From contig CAYOFF010000001.1 of NCBI GenBank assembly GCA_964403415.1, positions 1 through 64,000 of the forward strand: a stretch of DNA of 64,000 nt. The letters are read 5' to 3'. The stretch's first letter is position 1; every line of letters begins with the position of its first letter. Under the pieces are notes generated by a model. That model made no database searches, had not been told where the DNA came from, and was given only the letters and a program-made list of their open reading frames with translations. Shown here one piece after another: positions 59,227 to 64,000 of the stretch. The translations under genes were made by a program, and so were the position numbers. Source of the stretch: CAYOFF01 sp964403415 (GTDB lineage Bacteria; Patescibacteriota; Gracilibacteria; Absconditabacterales; Absconditicoccaceae).

Positions 59227-59616
59227 TTAATTTCTCTTTTGTCTCTTTCCTTTTGCTCCACCGAACTGGATACCTGTTCTTTCTGTGATAGATGTAATCT
59301 CGATACCTCCTGTGTCGTTGATACCCTTGAAAACACCATCTCTTCACATACCAAGTCCTTTAGCGATAATTGTGAGCTCTTTGAGTCCAAAATTTTCTTT
59401 CGCTTCTTTGATAATAGTTCTCGTGAGAGACTCTGCAGCATACGGAGTGCTTTGCTTAGCACCCTTGAACTGCATAAGGCCTGTACCACCACCACTTACT
59501 TTGTTTCCTTGCGCATCTGTAAGCGTAACAATAGTGTTGTTGAATGTGGTGTGTATATGCAACACGCCGACAGGAAGCTTAATGTTTTTCTTCTTTACCT
59601 TCTTTTCCTTAGCCAT
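59227..59616 (-). CDS. rpsK: Ribosomal protein uS11
   Basis: MAKEKKVKKKNIKLPVGVLH, TFNNTIVTLTDAQGNKV, STPYAAESLTRTII, KGLGMGRDGVFKGI and the end GGAKGKRQKRN are typical of uS11 (129 aa). The glycine of GMGRDG is a UGA codon at 59344. Confidence 0.96.
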
Positions 59617-59670
59617 TTATAACACACGATACATATAAAGCGAGAGATGTATGTCAGACAAATACGTCTA

Positions 59671-60045
59671 CTATTTCTTAAGCACTGGTCTTACTCTAGA
59701 TCTTCAAAGCAATCTTTTTGCTGTTTTACCGTTTTGTCTGGTTTGCTGACCTCTTACAGGTAATCATAGATTATGTCTTACTCCTCTATAACATTTGATT
59801 TCCTTAAGTCTCTTGATGTAACTTGCGACGTTTCTTTTGAGATCGTTCTCGACAACAATTTCCTTCATTGCGTCAGAAATCGCCTTCTGCTGCTCATCAG
59901 AAAGATCTTTTACCTTGAGCTCCAAAGGAATATTGAGCCCGTCCAAAAGCGTCTTTGAGCGAGACAATCCGATACCGTATACGATCGTAAGCCCAATCCA
60001 AATAGCTTTCTTGTCAGGAATAACGTGTCCTTGTAGTCTAAACAT
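59671..60045 (-). CDS. rpsM: Ribosomal protein uS13
   Basis: MFRLQGHVIPDKKAIWIGLT, VYGIGLSRSKTLL, KRLKEIKCYRGVRHNLGLPVRGQQT and TAKRLL are typical (124 aa). The Gly in HNLGLPVRG is UGA at 59764, and another UGA occurs near the C-terminus. ATG 60045 fits the family start. Confidence 0.96.
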
Positions 60046-60070
60046 GGCGAACCACTTCAAAAAGATAAAA

Positions 60071-60184
60071 TTATCCTTGTCTTTGCTTATGCTTAACGTT
60101 GTCACAGATAATGCGTAATACTCCCTTTCTTCTTATAAGTTTGCACTTATTACACATTCTCTTTATAGACGATCTCACCTTCAT
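60071..60184 (-). CDS. rpmJ: Ribosomal protein bL36
   Basis: The 37-aa protein MKVRSSIKRMCNKCKLIRRK continuing to KHKQRQG has the zinc-binding C-x-x-C and C-x4-H residues of bL36. It sits between infA and rpsM as usual. Confidence 0.95.
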   Translation of the reverse strand: MKVRSSIKRMCNKCKLIRRKGVLRIICDNVKHKQRQG

Positions 60185-60210
60185 GGGTATACCATAAATA
60201 TATTAAAAGG

Positions 60211-60540
60211 TTATATCTCATCACCTACTACCTCGTCATCCTCGACTACCTCATCTTTTTTCTTTCACCGATTCAATGATGCTTTTACTTGTTGCTGCTC
60301 TTCCTCGGTGGCGAATTTTTTGGTAGATCTATAGGTAATACGTCACTTGGTAGGCTCATATTGACTCAACTCAACTTTGACGTAATCTCCTGGAATAATT
60401 CTAATGTTATTTTTTTTCATTTTACCTGACACATATCCCTCTATCATCATATCGTACTCATAGAGGTGTACTTTGTACTTTCATCACCCTAAAATCTCCA
60501 CAACCGTTCCATTTGTTTCTATTCCCTCACTACTTACCAT
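60211..60540 (-). CDS. infA: Translation initiation factor IF-1 with acidic C-terminal tail
   Basis: The OB-fold is clear: TNGTVVEILG, YKVHLYEYDMMIEGYVSGKM, NNIRIIPGDYVKVELSQYEP and KGRITYRS. The usual protein is about 72 aa; this one is 109 aa, with an added helical, then acidic tail (EEEQQQVKASLNR, DEVVEDDEVVGDEI). UGAs encode Gly in the GGGK and KGR positions. The ATG overlaps the rplU stop by 11 nt, suggesting coupled translation. Confidence 0.95.
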
Positions 60541-60850
60541 TGAGGTTGATGCCTTCAACAACTAAAACAGACTGCGCTGCTCTAAATCACTTGGTTCTTT
60601 TATATCTTTTCTTTCCTTGGAACTTCACTGTATGCACCTTGTCTCACTGGACATGCTCTTTTACCTTGAAGGTAACATCTGCAGCAACGTATGGCGCGCC
60701 AACAACAACTTGCTTCTCACCATCGAATGCACACACAACCGTATTTGCAACAAAGGTTTCACCCTCTGCCTGCTCTACGCGATCCACAACAATCGTATCG
60801 CTATTTTTTACAATGTATTGTTGTCCTCCAAGTTCTACAACTACGTACAT
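60530..60850 (-). CDS. rplU: Ribosomal protein bL21
   Basis: MYVVVELGGQQYIVKNSDTI, GAPYVAADVTFKV and KVHTVKFQGKKRYKRTKG match bL21 (106 aa). The end is slightly extended (SVLVVEGINLNGK). UGAs are Gly at 60644 and 60587. It precedes infA, an unusual neighbour; bL21 is more often next to bL27. Confidence 0.95.
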
Positions 60851-60894
60851 GACCTTATGACACAAGTAAGATAAAATTTCAAAATATATCGTTA

Positions 60895-61158
60895 TTATAT
60901 CTTCATACCCAAATCTGATAGCATCGTATACTTTCTCTTTGTCTTTCTATATGCTGAGGAAACAATTGCTCTAAGTCTCTCATATCTTCTCGCGCTTGGA
61001 AACTTGTATTGAACAGACTTTCTAAACCATTTGGTACCGTAGTGTTGTTGTTTTTTTGCGGTATCCAAAATATGCGATGACCAAAGCTCTTTCTTGTAGA
61101 ACGCTATAAGCCTCTCATTGGTGTTTAGATTAGTTGTTTTCCAGACAGTGAATCACAT
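60895..61158 (-). CDS. Small basic protein of unknown function (87 aa)
   Basis: The frame runs from ATG 61158 (MGFTVWKTTNLNTNERLIAF, second codon UGA) through KWFRKSVQYKFPSARRYERL and AYRKTKRKYTMLSDLGMKI to TAA. It is rich in Lys, Arg and Tyr, with a composition like that of a ribosomal protein, and lies between tRNA-Leu and rplU inside the translation cluster. I cannot match it to a known ribosomal protein; a lineage-specific ribosome component is possible. Confidence 0.7.
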
Positions 61159-61185
61159 GAAGCAACGCAAAAGACTAAAACAAAT

Positions 61186-61272
61186 TGGTGCCGAGAGCCG
61201 GAGTCGAACCGGCACTCCGATAACGGAGGCGGATTTTAAGTCCGCTGCGTCTACCAGTTCCGCCATCCCGGC
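61186..61272 (-). tRNA. tRNA-Leu(UAA)
   Basis: The minus strand folds as a class II tRNA: acceptor GCCGGGA with TCTCGGC, anticodon loop CTTAAAA giving UAA, a long variable arm (CTCCGTTATCGGAG), the GGTTCGACTCC T-arm and an encoded CCA. It sits inside the ribosomal cluster. Confidence 0.96.
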
Positions 61273-61313
61273 ATAAAAGATGACAAACGTATGACATAGT
61301 CGCAGCTGTGGAA

Positions 61314-61661
61314 TTATGCCATAATCTGGTCGTAGATCTTATCAAAGACACCAGGGAATACAATAGCAATGTTCGAAAGAACCTTTCTATTGAGCACAAT
61401 TCCTTTCTCATTCATTCTTCCAATAAACACACTGTATTTTGTTCATTTCTCTCTGAGTGACGCGCTGAGTCTCTCTATCCAGAGCGACCTAAATTGTCTC
61501 TTTTTGAGTTTTCTTCACGTATATGCATGTGTTCATTGCTTTACTAACGCAAGCCTTACCTGCTTGTAGACGTTTCATCTTCCAAGACTAAATCATGTAG
61601 CTTGCTTTACAAGTTTTCTATGCTTTCTATGTCTAGCAAATCCATTGGAAATTCTCACCAT
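61314..61661 (-). CDS. rplT: Ribosomal protein bL20
   Basis: MVRISNGFARHRKHRKLVKQ, GRGNVYKQVRLALVKQG, HAYTGRKLKKRQFRSLWIER and the KGIVLNRKVLSNIA end identify bL20 (115 aa). Five glycines in the family-conserved positions are UGA. The start lies one base after the rpmI stop, typical of the infC-rpmI-rplT operon. Confidence 0.96.
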
Positions 61662-61662
61662 C

Positions 61663-61869
61663 TTATCTCAACTTATAAGGAATTAAAGACGCTGTCCTCT
61701 TGACCTCTACCTTGTCCAATATCTGTCAGAACTTCTCCTTCTGAGGAGCTCTTCATTTGTTGGTCAAGAGATGGCTCTTATAACTTTTGCTATGTTTGAG
61801 CTTTCCAGTCCCCGTTACTTTGATTCTTTTTGCTGCAGATCTGTTGGTCTTCAACTTTTGCCCCGCCAT
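61663..61869 (-). CDS. rpmI: Ribosomal protein bL35
   Basis: MAGQKLKTNRSAAKRIKVTG followed by GKLKHSKSYKSHLLTNKG is typical of bL35. The protein (68 aa) has two UGA-encoded glycines in its second half. It is 4 nt after infC and one base before rplT. Confidence 0.95.
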
Positions 61870-61873
61870 AAGC

Positions 61874-62461
61874 TTACTTCTTAGCTAATAAAACAAGCGA
61901 AAATCCAAATACTTCATCTTTGATTCATTGTGGTTTTGCAACTTCTTGTAGTTGGTGTTCTACCACTTCAATCTTTGCGCGCACGATATCTCTATAGGCC
62001 TTTTCTCTTCATCTTAGCACAACCATTACCTTGACCACGTATCACTCAATGAGGAACTCGCGTGCTTTTTTTATTTTCAGTTCGAGATCGTGTTCGCTAA
62101 TATTGTAGCCAAACTTTAGCTCTTTTTGTCATTTTTGCTTATGCGTTTTCTTTTTTTCGCTCTCGTTTTTCTTCTTATCGTACATGTATTTTCCAAAATC
62201 TATGATTTTTGCTGTAGCCACTTTGTCTTCGGCGTTGTACCCTACCTGCACAAGATCCATATTGGCATCTTGAGCCATTTGTAACGCTTTTTCTCTAGGG
62301 TAAGGTCATGCTTTCTCTCATTCCTCAGTAATGATCAATACCTTGAAGGCCTTGATCTCATCATTCTTGTAGACTTTTCGCTGTTGTTTTGACTGGGGTC
62401 TGTCCTGAGAAGGACGAGCTTGTCCCGGAGAAGAAGTTCTACTAGGAGGAGAAATAGGCAT
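61874..62461 (-). CDS. infC: Translation initiation factor IF-3
   Basis: The 195-aa protein has a Ser/Pro/Gln-rich lead (about 28 aa), then VYKNDEIKAFKVLIITEEG, REKALQMAQDANMDLVQVGY, IIDFGKYMYDKKK, the linker, and the C-terminal domain KELKFGYNISEHDLELKIKK, FLIEGYVVKVMVVLRGRE. UGAs are Gly throughout. It starts with ATG and not with the AUU used for autoregulation in E. coli. Confidence 0.95.
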
Positions 62462-62509
62462 ACACCCGACGTTCGATAAAAACTAAGTTCGCCTACTATA
62501 GCAATTTAC

Positions 62510-62538
62510 AGCATAAACACAAGTCAATGTGCTGTCAA
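62510..62538 (-). promoter_or_regulatory. Sigma70-type promoter before infC
   Basis: TTGACA (62533-62538) and TATGCT (62510-62515) are 17 nt apart on the minus strand, about 49 nt before the infC ATG. Confidence 0.6.
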
Positions 62539-62559
62539 TTGAGATAGACAAATCAAAAA

Positions 62560-62633
62560 CACCCCCAGCGGGGTTCGAACCCGCGATCTTCGCCGTGAGA
62601 GGGCGATGTCCTGGACCACTAGACGATGAGGGC
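62560..62633 (-). tRNA. tRNA-Glu(CUC)
   Basis: Acceptor GCCCTCA pairs with TGGGGGT (G1:U72), D-arm TCGTCTAGTGGTCCAGGAC is that of tRNA-Glu, the anticodon loop CTCTCAC gives CUC, and the T-arm CGGGTTCGAACCCCG follows. CCA is not encoded. Confidence 0.95.
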
Positions 62634-62662
62634 GTCTATATACTATTTTGTTTTAATATACT

Positions 62663-62735
62663 CGCCCCGGCCTGGGCTCGAACCAGGAACCTACAGCTTA
62701 GAAGGCTGTTGCTCTATCCATTGAGCTACCGGAGC
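62663..62735 (-). tRNA. tRNA-Arg(UCU)
   Basis: Acceptor GCTCCGG with CCGGGGC, anticodon loop TTCTAAG giving UCU for AGA, T-arm CTGGTTCGAGCCCAG. CCA is not encoded. It is 29 nt from tRNA-Glu. Confidence 0.95.
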
Positions 62736-62831
62736 ATTACACTCTTTGTTTGAGAGAAAACAAAACAATTGGGAAATGCATGTTTCCGGAATAGGTAGTA
62801 CTTATCTTATGAGAGAAGTCAAACTATTTTC

Positions 62832-62877
62832 CATCAGAGGCGACTCTTTGCCCACAAGAGGGGGAATATCTCTGATG
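62832..62877. ncRNA. Structured RNA candidate between tRNA-Arg and tRNA-Ala
   Basis: CATCAGAG (62832-62839) pairs with CTCTGATG (62870-62877) and, inside, CTCTT (62844-62848) with AAGAG (62856-62860). No coding frame or T run is attached. It could be a leader, a small RNA or a processing signal for the tRNA transcript. The whole 62736-63007 gap otherwise holds only the terminator at 62919 and a short GGAAA/TTTCC palindrome at about 62772. Confidence 0.35.
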
Positions 62878-62918
62878 ACCTAGGCTTTTTATACAGGGAT
62901 ACATCTTTATTTTACGAA

Positions 62919-62949
62919 AAACGGACCTCAAAGCTTTGAAGATCCGTTT
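62919..62949 (-). terminator. Terminator after tRNA-Ala
   Basis: AAACGGA (62919-62925) and TCCGTTT (62943-62949), extended inward by CTCAAAG/CTTTGAAG with a bulge, form a strong hairpin followed by TTTTCG on the minus strand. Confidence 0.7.
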
Positions 62950-63007
62950 CATTGGTACTACGTACTATGTTATATGTAGTGTATGTGTGGGTATAGTGAT
63001 GCAGATT

Positions 63008-63084
63008 TGGTGGAGCCATGGGGAATCGAACCCCAAACCTCCTGCGTGCAAAGCAGGCGCTCTAGCCAATTGAGCTATGGCCCC
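63008..63084 (-). tRNA. tRNA-Ala(UGC)
   Basis: Acceptor GGGGCCA with TGGCTCC, D-arm AGCTCAATTGGCTAGAGC, anticodon loop TTTGCAC giving UGC, T-arm TTGGGGTTCGATTCCCCA, and encoded CCA. Confidence 0.97.
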
Positions 63085-63191
63085 GTCCACCAATTTTTTT
63101 TATTGTAATTTTAAATGTTTTTTGGGATACGCGCATTTTGCACCACCACCTGTACTCTTTTGATTATTAATCACAAGATCATCTTGATACC

Positions 63192-63274
63192 TGGGCAGGG
63201 AAGGATTTGAACCTTCGTAGCCTTTCGGCGGCGGATTTACAGTCCGCTGCAATTGACCGCTCTGCCACCTACCC
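63192..63274 (-). tRNA. tRNA-Tyr(GUA)
   Basis: Class II tRNA with acceptor GGGTAGG and CCTGCCC, anticodon loop CTGTAAA giving GUA, a long variable arm and T-arm AAGGTTCAAATCCTT. CCA is not encoded. Confidence 0.96.
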
Positions 63275-63288
63275 ATGTAATGTGGACC

Positions 63289-63522
63289 CTATTTTCACAA
63301 CTGTATACCTGTAGTATCGGTAGGATTAGAGCCCATGCCAAACCACATTAAGACTCCTATGACGATCAAAAACGCTCCTGCGAAGATGTATACTTGTCTA
63401 CTATCACCAAAGTTTCTCTCCGCTCGCTCTATGGGCCCAAAGAGCTGATAGAGTGCATTGTGGAAATAGATAATAGCGACACCGGCAACAATTGTGATAA
63501 TACCTCGCAGAATGTTTGCCAT
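63289..63522 (-). CDS. Small membrane protein with two helices (77 aa)
   Basis: MANILRGIITIVAGVAIIYF and the segment YIFAGAFLIVIGVLMWF are two membrane helices joined by a charged loop (GPIERAERNFGD). A UGA at 63295 is Gly, so the end is GIQLGK before TAG. It sits between tRNA-Tyr and tRNA-Gly. Small proteins of this type are common in CPR genomes; function unknown. Confidence 0.7.
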
Positions 63523-63544
63523 AAGAGAAGTGACGAGATGAAGT

Positions 63545-63618
63545 AGCGAGCAACGGGACTTGAACCCGTACAGGCAGAGCTGAATTCTGCCATGCTACAC
63601 CAATTACATCATGCCCGC
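63545..63618 (-). tRNA. tRNA-Gly(UCA), reads UGA as glycine
   Basis: Acceptor GCGGGCA pairs with TGCTCGC (one G:U), the discriminator is U73 and the D- and T-arms (GATGTAATTGGTGTAGCATG and ACGGGTTCAAGTCCCGT) are those of tRNA-Gly. The anticodon stem GCAGA/TCTGC closes the loop ATTCAGC, in which positions 34-36 are UCA (plus-strand 63581-63583 is tga). This anticodon pairs with UGA. Together with UGA codons at conserved glycines in this window it explains the code. It has its own promoter-like sequence. Confidence 0.95.
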
Positions 63619-63639
63619 GCAGCAGTCACTGTGGTGGTG

Positions 63640-63667
63640 CTTATACAAATATGCAGAACAAAATCAA
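63640..63667 (-). promoter_or_regulatory. Promoter candidate for tRNA-Gly(UCA)
   Basis: TTGATT (63662-63667) and TATAAG (63640-63645) with a 16-nt spacer on the minus strand, 21 nt before the tRNA 5' end. Confidence 0.55.
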
Positions 63668-63684
63668 GTTGTTACACGAAGTTA

Positions 63685-64000
63685 TTACGTTACTATTGCC
63701 TCTGATGTTACTGAGACATATTCTTCTCACTCTATTACTCTTTTGAGTCTTTCTACGAGATCAAAAACTTCTTCATAGCTCGTGTAAAGTGGAGCTATTC
63801 ATATTCTCACAATATTTGGTGGACGAAAGTCAGGAATGACGTCATTTTGACGAAGAGCAATGGCTATCTCACGTGCATAAGTATGCGTAAATGAGATATG
63901 ACTTCATCTTTGGTCTGCATTTTGTGGGGTAATCACCTCCACGCCCTTATCTGCTAATTCTTGTGCCAGTAGTTTTGCCGTAACCGCTATTATCTTTTCA
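63685..64000 (-). CDS. kynU: Kynureninase, C-terminal part (5' end outside window)
   Basis: The visible 104 residues contain QRGSHISFTH, ALRQNDVIPDFRPPNIVRIG and APLYTSYEEVFDLVERL, which is the C-terminal pattern of kynureninase (RG-x-H-x-S, V-I-x-DFR-x-P-x-x-R-x-G, PLY). The enzyme is PLP-dependent and cleaves kynurenine to anthranilate and alanine. A distant relation to cysteine desulfurases is less likely because those lack the DFR-PLY pair. Three UGAs are Gly. tRNA-Gly(UCA) lies 66 nt downstream. Confidence 0.85.

Overview
The window comes from a bacterium that reads UGA as glycine (genetic code 25), which points to the Candidate Phyla Radiation lineages Gracilibacteria (BD1-5) or Absconditabacteria (SR1); I cannot decide between them from the sequence. 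Two independent signs agree. First, conserved genes are open only if UGA is Gly: mutS has its Walker A loop GPNM-G-GKST with the first of the paired glycines written UGA, and the malic enzyme reads GGLA-G-LPVME-G-KAV across two UGAs; rpoA, rpsD, rpsK, rpsM, infA, rplT, infC and others behave the same way. Second, a tRNA with a glycine-like body (U73, G1:C72) and anticodon UCA lies at 63545-63618. All CDS calls below use TAA and TAG as the only stops.

Layout. 1-20 kb, minus strand: mutS is followed by five consecutive predicted exported proteins (4397, 317, 593, 448 and 696 aa), then a metallophosphoesterase that runs off the window. The 4397-aa protein carries FG-GAP-like motifs, Ig-like stretches, a Pro-rich segment and a pentapeptide array. 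22.9-31.3 kb, mostly plus strand: malic enzyme, an SLH protein (minus), a small exported protein, ribonucleotide reductase (an R2 with class Ic signature residues, plus R1), a YecM-like protein and a membrane-anchored coiled-coil protein. 31.3-45.3 kb, minus strand: a 2818-aa exported protein built of DUF11-like and Cys-rich disulfide repeats, expressed behind a 1828-aa protein without a signal peptide. 45.5-55 kb: a lipoprotein with foreign features, a polyisoprenyl-phosphate sugar transferase, cutA (plus), an RluA-type pseudouridine synthase, two further SLH proteins, an exported beta-propeller protein, another exported protein, cmk and adk.

55.9-62.5 kb, minus strand: a translation block in the order infC-rpmI-rplT-tRNA-Leu-(87-aa basic protein)-rplU-infA-rpmJ-rpsM-rpsK-rpsD-rpoA-rplQ-rplM-rpsI. 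62.5-64 kb: tRNAs Glu, Arg, Ala, Tyr and Gly(UCA), a small membrane protein and the 3' end of a kynureninase gene.

The picture is of a small-genome, probably host- or prey-associated cell that puts much of its coding capacity into very large surface proteins. The secreted cluster at 0.5-20 kb and the pair at 31-45 kb are the least explained parts. Their functions are inferred only from signal peptides and repeat types.
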